Part shown: positions 47,000-58,825 of the stretch, one piece after another
Position numbering within the stretch: position 1 is the first letter of the stretch
How the letters are laid out: every line of letters begins with the position of its first letter
NCBI RefSeq assembly: GCF_047511655.1
Contig: NC_133389.1
Span: forward strand, 26,170,501-26,234,500
Source: Castor canadensis
Taxonomy: Eukaryota > Chordata > Mammalia > Rodentia > Castoridae
Reading direction: 5' to 3'
DNA: 64,000 nucleotides
The notes under the pieces: generated by a model
Database searches by the model: none
Told to the model about the DNA's origin: nothing
Seen by the model: the letters and a program-made list of their open reading frames with translations, nothing else
Made by a program: the position numbers and the translations under genes

Positions 47000-47740
47000 C
47001 TTTGGTTTGATAGTCTATTATGTTAAGGCAATCATGTTCAAGTTGGGGCTTGCTTGTCCTCCCATCAGGAAACCTGCAGGGTTAAGGCAATTATCTGTGG
47101 TAAGAATTAGATCATCTTTTTCTAATAAAATTGCTGCATATTTTAAGATCCAGGAGTTGCTTAACAATCATCTCACTTTTTGATTTAGGATATTTCTAAC
47201 TTGATGAGGACTGCTTACAATTAGAGCTTCCCTGAAGGTTAATTTTCTACTTTCTTCCACAATGGTTGCAGTCGCAGCTACAGACTGATGCATTCTGGCC
47301 ATCCCTGAGATACAGGATCTAGTAGCTTTGATAGGAAAGCCACTGGCTGTCTGCCCTCTGTGTTCTTGAGTTAATACTCCTAAAAGGCTGTTCCTTGATC
47401 CACAATAACAAATAAGTGGAAGAGTTTTTCCAAGGAGGGAATAGACAACACAGGAGCAGTGATAAGGTCGTTTTAAAGTACCTACCAGTTATATTTCCTT
47501 TGGTTTCCAAAGGAGGTGATCAGGTTCTTCCTCCAGGAGCTTAGACTATAAATCCTTTGTTTGGGGGGGCATATGAGTCAATCCATAGTATACAATATCC
47601 AATTAGTCCTAGAAATTTTCTGAGAGCCTGCTTGGTTTTTGGTAATGGTATGTTTATTATGCCCGATACCCTCTCTGGGTTAAATTTTCCTTTTCCCTCA
47701 CTGATTACATGTCCTAACCCACTTTTTAAAAGTATCTGAT
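47000..47740 (-). pseudogene. ERV-4 reverse-transcriptase thumb/connection remnant
   Basis: DNA and short frames align with ERV-1 about 5050-5760. The fingers and palm with the YVDD box are absent because of the internal deletion. Confidence 0.65.
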
Positions 47741-48866
47741 CTCTGAACTTGTGAGTGGCAGCATTTACAGACCTTGTGCCACCTCCTCCTCAGGGGACTT
47801 CCCATAAAGGGTATAATCCCTCAGGGGAAGGTTTCAAAGGAGGAAAGGGGAAAGTATAGATATCCTTTTTACATTGTTCTAATTCTTTCCTGAACTTTTG
47901 TAAGGTTGAATACAGGGGTTCTGGTGGGCACTCTTATATTTGTTCCAAAATCATCCTCAGGGTCAATTTCATCCTGAGGGGCTATTACCTGAGGGACTTC
48001 CCCATAGGGTGGGTTCTCAGCACCAGGTGCTTATGGAAGGGGGACAAATAGTTAAGGGGGTCCCATTTTTCTTTTTCTTTTGATGTCACCTTTCTTTCAA
48101 TGAGTAGAGGGTGACTGGTCTCCGTCTCCAACAGAGGGCATAATCAGTTTTCTCCTGAGTGACTAGACTCTTATTTACGTATTATATTAGTAACTGACAG
48201 ACCCATTCTTCATTGGACCCGCACTTTGGCCAAAATACTGCTGGTCTGAGTATAGGTCCTTGGGCCCAGATAAAACAGCAGTATTTTATCATCATTTGTT
48301 TTTTCCTGCCTTGTGTCCTCTGAAGGTTTTTTCCCCAAGGGGCTATCAATTTCATCTTTGCCCAATTTTTCCTCATTCTGAAGTTTTCCAGTAATTTTTT
48401 GTTTCCCATCCTCGGATATCCTTGCACATGTTTTTATCTCTTTGTATGTTCAACACCCAGTCCCCCCTTTTTGGAGATTTATCAAATACAACCCAAGATG
48501 GCTTTCTCCGTTTCCGGCCAGGTCCCTCATGGGAAACTGAAATCTTGGATCAGGAGTTTGCACCTCACTTCATGTCTTCAGACTTGTCTCAGACACACCA
48601 CCAACCAACCTCCAAGAATGTCTCAACCACCACCAAGGAAGTACTGAAAAAAAAAAGTTTTTCCTACCTTGGTCTGCGCATATCATTACCTGGTCACAAC
48701 TGTGCTAAGGCCCTTTCCTGAGTTGCTGTAGACTCCACCTTTAATGTCTAGGGTCTTTAATTGGCCTGAGGGAATGACTCACCCAATCCCAGAGCAGCCA
48801 GTAGCTGGAGGCAAGACATATCTCCCCTAAAACGGAGGTCCTCGAACCCCTCCTGGTGATGAAAAT
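47741..48866 (-). pseudogene. ERV-4 leader and gag 5' part
   Basis: Collinear with ERV-1 about 7690-8580. Only short frames remain. Confidence 0.55.
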
Positions 48867-48884
48867 TTCCCAGATGAGCCCCCA
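48867..48884 (-). other. ERV-4 primer binding site, tRNA-Pro type
   Basis: The minus strand reads TGGGGGCTCATCTGGGAA, matching the tRNA-Pro primer site with a few transitions. Confidence 0.8.
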
Positions 48885-48887
48885 AAT

Positions 48888-49230
48888 TGTTGGGAAAATC
48901 TCTGGATTAATGAGTAAGACTCAGGAGTCAGTCAGCAAGGCAAACATTTTTACTTCTGCCTAAGGGTGTGCAACCAACAAAGGTCTGGTAAGCAAGCACA
49001 CTAGGTGGGAAGTCTGACACAACACTGCCCCCTTCTCCTATTGGTAGGTGTCAGGGTTAACAGTCTTTCTTGGTTAACTATAGATGAGGTAAAAGGCAAG
49101 GTTAACATTTAACATTCCCGGAAGCCACAAGTTAAGCAAGCATAATGGGGAGCTGCTTTAAAGTGGATTTACGTGGGTTGAGTACATAATTCTATTTATT
49201 TGAAGGAAAAGACAAGTTAATCCCCCCAAA
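48888..49230 (-). mobile_element. ERV-4 5' LTR
   Basis: Plus-strand ends TGTTGGG and CCCCAAA. It aligns with 43521-43864 throughout. Confidence 0.88.
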
Positions 49231-49755
49231 GACACTGAAATAGGGAACTCAGAACAAGAGGAATTGGGGCCTTTTATGCTGAGAGTGGGAAGAATGAGTC
49301 TTCTCAGGCTGAGGATGGTCAACATGGAGCTCTTATGGTAACAAAGAAGAGGGTTGGGGCCCTTAAGTCAAAGACAAGGAGTGTCTCCTGTACCATGTAC
49401 AGGCAGGAATAAGGGGGGAGAGCAGAAGACTCCAGTGAGAAATAATGGGCTCTCAGACTGAGGATGGGGAGGAATAGGGAATCAGGATGGGGATTTCCTA
49501 TACGTTCCCAGTGGGGACCAGTGGAATGAAGAACTCCTGGGCACAGAGAAGAAAAGGATGGGCATGGTTTTTTTTTTTTTCTCATATATGGGCTGGTTGT
49601 CTGTGGCAAGTCTTAGATTTGGGGCAAGCATTAAAGGATACCACTGATTTGTGTGTTCTGGGGCAGTTTGTCCCTTCCTAGAGCCTCAGCTTCTTCCACC
49701 CTCTCCCCCTCACCTCCCCCCACTTTGCAGGGTGCTGCTTCTTCCCAAAGCCCCC

Positions 49756-52700
49756 ATGGCTGAGGACTGGCTGGACTGCCCAGCCCTGGGCCCAGGGTGG
49801 AAGCGACGTGAGGTCTTTCGCAAGTCAGGGGCCACCTGTGGACGCTCAGACACCTATTACCAGAGGTACTGGGTGGGTTGTGGGCAGAATCAGGTGGGGT
49901 TGAGCCTGGTTAGTGGTTAGGGTGAAAGAGGGTGTAGTTAAATTTATGGATGGAGTTAAAATTATGCATATAGTCAACCCTCATTATTGAAGATTTTGTG
50001 TTTGCAAATTCACTTATTAAAATTTATTTGATCAAAGTCCATACTCATAGCACATTCGTGGTTATTTGCAGATGCGCACAGAGCAGGGAAAATTTGAGTG
50101 GCCCAGCACATGCGTTCCCAGCCAAAGTTAAACAAGGCTTTTTTGTTCCAGCTTTCGTACTGTAAACAAGCATCTTTTTTGTGGTCATTTTTATGCCACA
50201 TTTTTCTCATTTTCTTGCTCTTTTTTGTTGGTGATTTTGCTGTTTTTTAATGACCCCCAAATGTAGTGCTCAAGTGTCATCTAGTGTTCTAAGTGCAAGA
50301 AGGCTGTGACGTGCCTTACGGAGAAAATACATGTCAGATAACTTCGTTCGGGCATGAATTACAATGCTGTTAGCTGTGAGTTCAATGTTACAAATCAAAA
50401 ATACAAAAAGAAAAAAGAAGAAACTTGCCAATATGTGCATGAGGTGGCTCCAGGAAGTACAAAAAGTAACATTTGTTACTTTTGATGAAGCTACAGGAAA
50501 GATGGGAAAGCAGCTAAATTTGTGGATCCATGAAATGATAGCCAGTAAATCATAGTGGACAGCATTGTTATAAAGAAAGCCAAAGACCTGTTACCGAGCA
50601 TTAGGAAAATATAAATCCACCTCCGCTAGTTCTGGCTAGCTTTCATATTTCACAAGGTGATAGGGCATGAAAAATGTAAACTCACATGCAGTGCAGGTTC
50701 TACAGATGAAGAGTCTGTGGAAAAACTCTGTAAAATATTTGCCAAGTGTTACACAGGAAGAAAGATTATATGGGATAGTAAGTTTTTAATGCCAATGAGA
50801 CTGAATTGTTTGATGAGAACGTTAACAGACAAACCTATATGACTAAAACAGCCCCCTGGCTTTGAATCACTCAGAGACCCTGGAATCATTTGAAAGAACT
50901 GTATATTAAGTAAGCTGTCTCTAGATGGAAGTGCATAAAACAAGACTGTGCATTGATGAGTTGCTGAAAATGTGACCAGAGGCTTGCTGAAACTAACCTT
51001 GTATTTTATATCCTCTGGGAACAGTAATTCCTAATTTAACTCCCCTGAATAATGAGAATTGACTATGAATACATAAACAGATGTTTATAAATGCATGTGC
51101 TAGAATGTATTAGTGATATAATTATTATACTTTCTACACTCTTCCTGTATTTTTTTATGTTTTTGTATCTAAGTTACCATTTCCCTAGAGAGATCACAAA
51201 TACAACTACTTTTTATTTATGTGTAGTTAGAATATTTACATAATGTGTATAGGATTTTCAAAGGTTATAATTGTCAAGAGTTATAAGGGATCTGAGATTT
51301 TACCCTAGTTAGGATTGGATAATAAGTGAGTCTGTTAAAGTTTTGTAAATGCTGGTAGAAAGTTTGAGACTCCTGGGTCAGAGAGGAAAAACAATCTATT
51401 ACAGCAGTAGCGGGATCCAGAATGTCGCATTTTGTGACAATTCCCTAAATCCCAATTCAGGGTTAAATAGCTTATGTACTACATGTACAGTGGGTTGTAT
51501 TCTAGGAAAGCAGCCCTACACTTAGAGAATCAAATCTTTGATAGTATTAGGACAATAAGTATGCTTTCCCTTTGCTTGTATCTTCTCAGGTTATTTGCTT
51601 TACAAACATTCTTAAGTAGATAGTTTGTTACAGTGGACAATGAAATGCCTCTCTTATAAGATGTATAGAAATGAAGAGACCCTCAGAGTATTATCTCCCA
51701 GCATCAACTACTTATACTTTATATTGTATATACATGCATTTTTTATGTCTTTTAATCTTTTCTTTTGCAAGTCTTCTTGATTATGTGTTTGATACGTAAT
51801 ATGTTTACATGTTATTTAATATGGTATGTTCTTACATGTGTTGGTTTTTTACTTACATAAAGTGTTTCAATAACACTAGTGTTATGTGTTGTAAATATGT
51901 TTATGTTTGTTTATATTTATACAGTTATGCATCACTTAATGACAAATACATTCTGAGAAATGCATCATTCGGCGATTTTGTCATGCAAACATATAGTACA
52001 GTTACACAAACCTAGATGGTATAACCTACTACACATCTGGACTTAAGTGGTACAGTCATGCACTGCTTAATGCATGGGGATACATTCTGAGAAACATATT
52101 TTTAGGCTGTTTCATCATTTGAACATAGTAGAATGTACTTATACAAACTGGGACAGCTATGATGTTGCTAGGCAATATAAGCTGAAGGGACCCCATCATA
52201 TATGCATTTCATCATTGACCAGAACGTTATTACAGGGCACATAACCGTACGTATATGCTATGGCCTACTGCTCTTAGGACTGTGCCGAACAAAGCAAGAC
52301 AAAATGAAATCAGTCACAAGAAAAAATGATGGAATCAGTAGATGGAGTAAGCATGAGATGTATGAGGCAGCTGCTGGCCAATGTTGTATATTGTGTTACA
52401 GTAAACTTTTTTTTTTTAGATGCGTAAATAGAAGGAATACACTCTAAAAGAGTGACTGGCAGATCAATAGGCTTGTTTACACCAGCATCACCATAAATGC
52501 TTGAGTAATGACTGTGTCAATAGGCAACAGAATTTTTCAGCACTACTATAATTTTTTGGATCCATTATAGGATATATGATGTTATGGACTGAGATGTCAT
52601 TATGTGACTCATAACTGTATTACTTATTAATGTTTGTATGCATGCTGGTACTTACATTCATATTTTATATCCCTGTTACTCAGGGTTAGTTGGGGTAGGA

Positions 52701-55700
52701 CCTGGGTAGGACTTACAGGCTGATTCCAAACTGCCTCCTATATCCCTGTGAGAGTGTTGTATGGATGTAATGGCATTTTCTCCACCTGGGTATCAGCTTA
52801 TCCTGGCCCATCCCCAGCCCCACAGGAGACAGGATTCGGAGCAAAGTTGAGTTGACCCGGTACCTGGGCCCTGCATGTGACCTCACACTCTTCGACTTCA
52901 AACAAGGCGTCTTGTGCTATCCATCCCCCAAGGTACTTCATGATGCGGGTGCCCAAGCAGGGGTGTCTCTGCCACTTGATACCGACCTACGTACTGACCT
53001 ACATTGTTCCTGCCCTCATATCTTCAGACCCATTCTGTGGCTGTCCCTAGCAAGAAGCGAAAGAAACCTTCAAAGTCAGCCAAGTCTCAGAAACGTCAGG
53101 TTGGACCCCAAAAGAGTGAGGTCAGGAAGGAGACCCCAAAGGATGAAACCAAGGCTGACACTGACAAAACACCAGCTTCGTTCCCTGCTCCTGGGTAAGT
53201 GTTGGCTAAAGGTCAACCAGCTGGCCAAGGCTTGTGATTGGGGGTGCTGTTAAGACCCCACACCTGTCTTTCCTATCCCAGGTGCTGTGAGAACTGTGGA
53301 ATCAGCTTCTCAGGGGATGGGACTAGAAGGCAGCGGCTTAAGACATTGTGCAAGGACTGCCGAGGTGAGTGGCCCCTTAGGGGATGGGGCTTTAAAAGAT
53401 AGGAGGCAGGGTAGGTCAAACATCAGGCCAAACTGGAAATGGTGGATGTTAGGATCAAGGCTACTGGCATGGATGGAGGTTGAATAGTGGAAGTCAGGGT
53501 CCAGGCAGTGGCTGAAGCCAAGTTTCTTGTCTCCCTTTCCACTTCTCTCTGGCCTTCTTCCTCCCCCAGCACAGAGGATTGCCTTCAATCGGGAGCAGAG
53601 GATGTTTAAGGTAAGAACAGTGTGCTTCTCACAGCCCTGCTGTGGGCACTGGATATGGTGGAGTTGGTGGAGGGTCTGAATGATTGGTGATAGGTCCACA
53701 GGGTTTGAGAATCCTTTTAAAGGGGCTTGGCCATGGGTTGGTTAGTAGTGATGAGAATTACCAGGGCAGCCATCAGTGATGGATTTAATGGAGCCAGTCG
53801 TCGGAGCGGTGGCCTCGCTGTTGGCAGTGATTATTAGATACAGTGGTGAGGCTAATGGGGAACTACTAGACATGCTGATGGGAGCTGAAGTTGGGTCAGA
53901 AGACAGGAGGAGCAGTTGTCCTGCAGCCACCTTACCTGGCCCTTGACCTGACCCCCTGCCCCTTTCCCATTTCCGGCAGCGTGTTGGCTGTGGAGAGTGT
54001 GCGGCCTGCCTTGTAACAGAAGACTGTGGGGCCTGCTCCACTTGCCTCCTCCAACTGCCCCATGATGTGGCCTCAGGGCTTTTCTGCAAGTGTGAACAGA
54101 GGCGCTGTCTCCGGATTGTGGAGAGGGTGAGTCAGGCAGATAGGGTGGGCCCAAGGCTCACCTCAATCCCTGGCCCTCATGGCCTTGACCCCATGCATCA
54201 CGCCTCCGGCCCCCCACAGAGCCGAGGGTGTGGAGTGTGCCGGGGCTGTCAGACCCACGAGGACTGTGGCCGTTGCCGAGTCTGCCTTCGCCCTCCCCGC
54301 CCTGGTCTCAGGCGCCAGTGGAGGTGTGTGCAGCGGCGCTGCCTTCGGGTGAGTCAGGCTGGAGGGGCCAGCGCTGCCATGTCCAAGGCTGGGCCAGAGC
54401 CCATTCTGCTGTTAAAAGTTGCTTCCACTGCTGCTGTCGCTTCCTCCCAATCTGACCTTGCCCACCTCATGTTATCTTTTCTCTTCCACCTGTGCTTACC
54501 TCCCTGGCCCCACCTTTCTCTGCCAGCACCTTGCTCACCGCCTCCATCGCCACCGTCAAGGATGTCAGCGGTGCCCTCCCCTGGTTGTGGTTCCCCCTGC
54601 TGTGAGTGCCCTACTGCATATTCCCTGACTGTCCCATGCATGCTTTCTGCACTTCTTGGGGGTCCTGTGTCTGCCTGGTTCACCAAGCCCTAACTACTCT
54701 TTCTACTCTCTGTCAGGGTAAACGTAGCCGTCGCAGGGGAGGCTGCGACTCCAAGACGGCTGCCCAGCAGCACTCCCAAGCTCAGCCACTGCCTCCACTT
54801 CCTGCACCACAGTCCCCAAAGCCTACAGAGCTGGTAAGGACTTGGTGGGCAGGGGGAAGGCACACCCCTAACTTCACCGGTACCTGCCCCTGACCCCTCG
54901 CCATTTGCCTCTACAGCACACCAGCGCCCCAGAGCCCTCATCACCTGCTGAGTTCGTCTACTACTGTGTAGACGAGGATGAGCTAGTGAGTGCCTGAACA
55001 AACCTAGACTCTCCCTATGCTTGTTGAACTCCAAAGAAGCAAATTCTATACTGCGTCGAATAGGGGAGCAGCAAGGCACAGTAATGGACAGTATGATGGG
55101 ATGAGTAATAATGAGAAAAGGAAGAATACGGGATCAGCAGGTGCAGTGACAGTGCTTAATGTCAGATGAACCAACACTTGTGGCTAACAGGTCTAGCAGA
55201 TCTACCAGTGGGGCTGATTAGGGAACACACTGACTGAGGTTCACATAGGACGAGTAAACACAGCTGGCACAATGATGAGAGTTGATAAAAGGTCAACACA
55301 ATCCTGATGGAAGTAGAATCAGAGACATTGTCTTGGTAGCTAGTGGCATAGCAGCAGGTGCTGTGATGATACTGTGATGGAGCAGGCACAGTCCCAATGG
55401 TGTCAAGGGCCAGTTGGCACAATGATGGCTAATTTTTAAAGTAACAGAAGTGAAGGTGTGGTGAGTGGAGAGTTAAAAGGCTGAGACCAATGAGTACAGC
55501 TAGCTCCCCCACCTCCATGAAGCTAGAGGAGAACCAGGCACGGCACTGGAATGGGCATTGAAGTTGGCCTCTCCTAGTCCTAGTGACAGCAGCACCATTC
55601 CCCCCCACCCCAGCAGCCCTACACGAACCGCCGGCAGAACCGCAAGTGCGGGGCCTGTGCAGCCTGCCTACGGCGGATGGACTGTGGCCGCTGTGACTTC

Positions 55701-58369
55701 TGCTGCGACAAGCCCAAATTCGGGGGCAGCAACCAGAAGCGCCAGAAGTGTCGTTGGCGCCAGTGCCTGCAGTTTGCCATGGTGGGTGGGGCAGGAAGGG
55801 TTAGGTGGATGGGATAGGTTGGGCCAGGCCTCCCAGTGCCTGGGAGCAGTGGGCAGGCCTGGTAGGTGGGTGGGCAGTGTAGTGGCTCTGGCCAAGGATT
55901 AGCAAACACGGGGTAAAGGAATTCAGCTGGCACTTCCATTGTAATGGGAGACTAGCAGGCTCAGTGATGAGGACTCATGTGTAAATAGACTCTGCTGGGA
56001 CTAATGGGAAGTTAGGCATGTTTTGCAGGGCAGGGTGGGTGTGGTAGGTCATGGCACCAGGTGGCCATAGCACCCCATCTCTCCTCACAGAAGCGGTTGC
56101 TGCCCAGTATTGGATCAGGGTCTGAAGAGGGAGCAGAATCACCCCCACTTTGCTCTCGTCGAAAGAAGCCCAGTTCTCCACAGACCCACCTGGGCCCCAC
56201 AGTAAAGCCACCTTTGGCTATGCGCAAAGCCCGACCAGGCTGTGCCCATTCTCCAATGAAGCAGGAAGCAGGTGGCGGCTTTGTGTTACCCCCACCTGGC
56301 ACTGACCTTGTGTTTTTACGGGAGGGCGCCAGCAGTCCTGTGCAGGTGCCAGGTCCTGCTGCAGCTTCCACAAAAAACCTGTTACAGGTGAGGGCTCCAT
56401 CTTTTCCTGACCTTTCCAGCCCCACCCAGCCTTATGTCAAGTGACTGAAACCAAGTCTGTTGCCATCCTCCCTCCTGCAGGAGGCCCAGTGCTCTGGCCT
56501 GAGTTTGGTTGTGGCCTTACCTCAGGTGAAGCAAGAAAAAGTGGATGCCCAAGAAGAGTGGACACTGGGCACAGCCAACCCAACTTCTTCCACGTTACAG
56601 CTTAGCTGCCCTAACAAGGTGGGGGCAGTGAAGGGTATCCTGTTGGTGCCATAATGGCATGATTTGTAAGCAAAGTGATGATGAGCCATGTTGGTGGTGC
56701 TGTGAGCAGAGCAATAGGTGTGCTGATTGTGGCCATTCAGCAGAATTATCCTGTTGTCTGATAGGCACCTTATTCCTCATAGGCAGCTAGCTTTGCTTTC
56801 TTTACTGCCCAGCGGAAAGGAAAGTGGAGATGAGTAAGGAGTGGGAAAGGTTTATAGGCAGAGATGGCATTTCTTAGGGAAGGAAGTGGGATCTATTACC
56901 ACAGTGGTGGGTTGGCTAAGACAGACTTTCCTCAGGTCAACCCTGTCCTTGTAACTGCTGCCCTTCTCCACTTCTCCCAGGCAGTAGACTCGGGCCTGCT
57001 ACCTGTGAAACAAGAGCCACTTGACCCTGAGGAAGAGAACAAGAATGATTATGTCTCTGAATCAGCCCCAGAGGAGGAGGCAGGAGGGCCTGGCACTCCT
57101 GTGGTCAGTGCTGGGGGATGCCCACCCTGCCCTGATCTTGCCTGAGCTCCTCCAGCCATGCTGACCTATGATGTTAATTCTTCCCTAGATCACGGAGATT
57201 TTCAGCCTGGGTGGAACCCGCTTCCGGGACACAGCGGTCTGGTTGCCAAGGTGTGCCCCATACAGTGAGGGGTGGGAATGTGGTGGGTGCTGGCCAAATA
57301 TGGGCCCTGAGTTTTGAAAGACCAGGGAGGAAGGGTGTGTCACCCTAGAGATTTCTCTTGAAACCCAAGCCAATAGCATTCCCCTTTGGGGAAAGTGAGA
57401 GAAGACCTGATGCTCTGTGATAAGATTTGAAAGAAAAACAAAGATAAGGAGAATCTTATTCTCACTTCCCTAAGAAAATCCTATAAGGCTCAGACTTAAT
57501 ATATAAACTCTTATTCAGAGATCCCACATGATGATGTGAAAACCTTTGGAGTCCCTAAGAGACCCCTGAATAGGCTGGCCCCTGATGATGGAAAGAATGT
57601 GTATCACAGACATGGTGTTGGGCTGGCCCAGGTGGTAGGGTGGGCAGGGGGTCTAGATCCTTTGCTGGTTCTGTGAGTTCAGCCTACATTCGGCTATATG
57701 ACCTCTGGCTTATCCTCTACCTCCCAAAGCAGCTTCTGTTAGAGGAAGTTAGGTTGGGTCTCCAGCCTGTACTGTTGACATTAGTAGCTGTCTTAGGTAC
57801 TGTGTAGAATTGTCTCTGTAGGTCTGGCAATAAGACAAAGGGCAGATGCCTATAAAGACTGGGATGTCAGAGGACAGGGCAATGCTGCCTCCTGCAGGAG
57901 GTTCAAAGGCCCTGCACAGAGCCCCAGACACAGGAAACACAAACTATTGGCCCAAACACCTGGCTTCCCTTGTTCCTACAAACCAGTTCCAACAGGCCAG
58001 AAACCCCTCCATCAGAGCCTGGTTGATGACTGAGCCCTTGTTAGATGCAGGGGGTGCATTGGCAACTGCACTTAAGTCCTGTAAGCCTTGTCCTTCAGGA
58101 CACACAAGATCCCCACCCACAGGAAACTTCTCAATACCCTGTGTATTCCATGCTTACCAGGGAAGGTGCTGTGCTAGCTGCAGTGGTAGTTGTAGAAAAA
58201 GGAAAAGAAATACAGGATAATTAAGGGGAAATGGGTAGAGGACACAGAACAGTAGGAAATGGTTTGGGATGCTCCATTTGGCACACTGTAAACCTCATTC
58301 AACATACAGCCCTGCTCCCTCTTCTCTAGGTCCAAGGACCTTAAAAATCCTGGAGCTAGAAAGCAGTAG
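49756..58369 (+). CDS. MBD1: Methyl-CpG-binding domain protein 1
   Basis: MBD1 is a nuclear repressor that binds methylated CpG through its MBD and unmethylated CpG through its third CXXC finger, and recruits histone methyltransferases. Coding exons: 49756-49865, 52818-52932, 53028-53194, 53282-53364, 53570-53610, 53980-54126, 54220-54348, 54527-54601 (cassette), 54717-54833, 54917-54985, 55614-55781, 56091-56387, 56481-56618, 56981-57103, 57189-57250, 58330-58369. The sum is 1881 nt: 626 residues with the cassette. The start MAEDWLDC follows a 25-base 5' UTR part. MBD residues R22, R30, D32, Y34, R44 and S45, known to contact methyl-CpG, are all present. CXXC fingers lie in exons at 53980, 54220 and 55614; only the third has KFGG. 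The acidic/serine-rich repression domain ends GARKQ. Alternative terminal exons lie downstream (about 60194 and 61880). Confidence 0.96.
49971..51065. mobile_element. Old DNA transposon (Tigger/pogo-like) in MBD1 intron 2
   Basis: TAGTCAACCCTCATTATT (49971-49988) and, inverted, AATAATGAGAATTGACTA (51048-51065) are terminal inverted repeats with two mismatches in 18. Between them the plus strand shows a decayed transposase (about 50280-50550, for example MNYNAVSCEFNV in a broken frame, then a K-rich run). This style fits pogo/Tigger elements. The exact family is not certain. Confidence 0.65.
51066..51919. other. MBD1 intron 2, unassigned part
   Basis: AT-rich, no gene or clear repeat seen. 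Confidence 0.5.
51920..52619. mobile_element. Second old DNA transposon with nested end duplication
   Basis: The left end TACAGTTATGCATCACTTAATGAC-type sequence (51920-51943) and the inverted right end (52596-52619) match at 21 of 24 positions. A second copy of the left end and its following 40 or so bases starts at 52051, so the element carries an internal end duplication or a nested copy. No transposase frame is seen, so it is nonautonomous. Confidence 0.65.
54527..54601 (+). other. MBD1: MBD1 cassette exon between CXXC2 and CXXC3
   Basis: 75 nt in phase 0 with consensus borders, encoding 25 residues beginning HLAHRLHRHRQGC. Human MBD1 has an alternatively used exon at this place with a similar sequence. 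It can be skipped without changing frame. Confidence 0.8.
55000..55610 (+). other. MBD1 intron between exons 54917 and 55614
   Basis: No feature beyond the splice sites is recognised. Confidence 0.5.
57251..58329 (+). other. MBD1 intron before the last common exon
   Basis: About 1.1 kb without recognisable gene or repeat. It follows the donor GTGTGC, which is weaker than the others in the gene. Confidence 0.55.
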
Positions 58370-58825
58370 ACTGGAGGCTTCTGCAGACTGTAGAACTCAA
58401 GGTGATATTTGCAGAGCGGCTCTGAGAGACAACCCTGATCTACTAGGGGCTGGGCGGTAGACTGGTTGCAGGGCTTGTGTGTCAATCAACTCTTGGAGGA
58501 AAACCTCCCAGCACATCCGAGGAGCAGGCCCACTCAGTACTTGGAGCTTAGAGGCAGCAAGCCGAAAAGGAAGAGGAAGTCAGAATACAAGCTGGTGCGT
58601 CTGCTCCGCCCAAGAGCCTGAGCGTGATGAGAAGTTGGATGTGTGGGAGGGGGAGCTGGGGTGAGGAAGGGGATGTAATTCAAGCCACCACAGACAACCT
58701 AAACAAGCCACCTTCAGTGATTTGAAGTGGCTTCTGGACGGGACCTGCAGTGTCTATAAACATTTTCTCAGGGAGACAGCGGCTGAAAATGCAATGTGAA
58801 TAAAGCAGGAAAGGAAAGGAACTGC
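58370..58825 (+). other. MBD1: MBD1 3' UTR
   Basis: From the stop codon to just past the AATAAA at 58799. No coding evidence. Confidence 0.75.
58799..58804 (+). terminator. MBD1: MBD1 polyadenylation signal (main form)
   Basis: AATAAA 430 bases after the stop codon of the GARKQ-ending form. Confidence 0.8.

Larger units (their letters stand above)
43521..49230 (-). mobile_element. ERV-4: internally deleted gamma-like provirus, antisense in MBD1 intron 1
   Basis: LTRs at 43521-43864 (3') and 48888-49230 (5') on the minus strand, tRNA-Pro-type primer site, then gag 5' part, reverse-transcriptase thumb onward, RNase H, integrase and env. GACAC flanks both ends (43516-43520 and 49231-49235). 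Compared with ERV-1, about 1.9 kb from mid-gag to the RT palm is missing at about 47740. All frames are broken. Orientation is opposite to MBD1, as usual for proviruses tolerated in introns. Confidence 0.9.
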
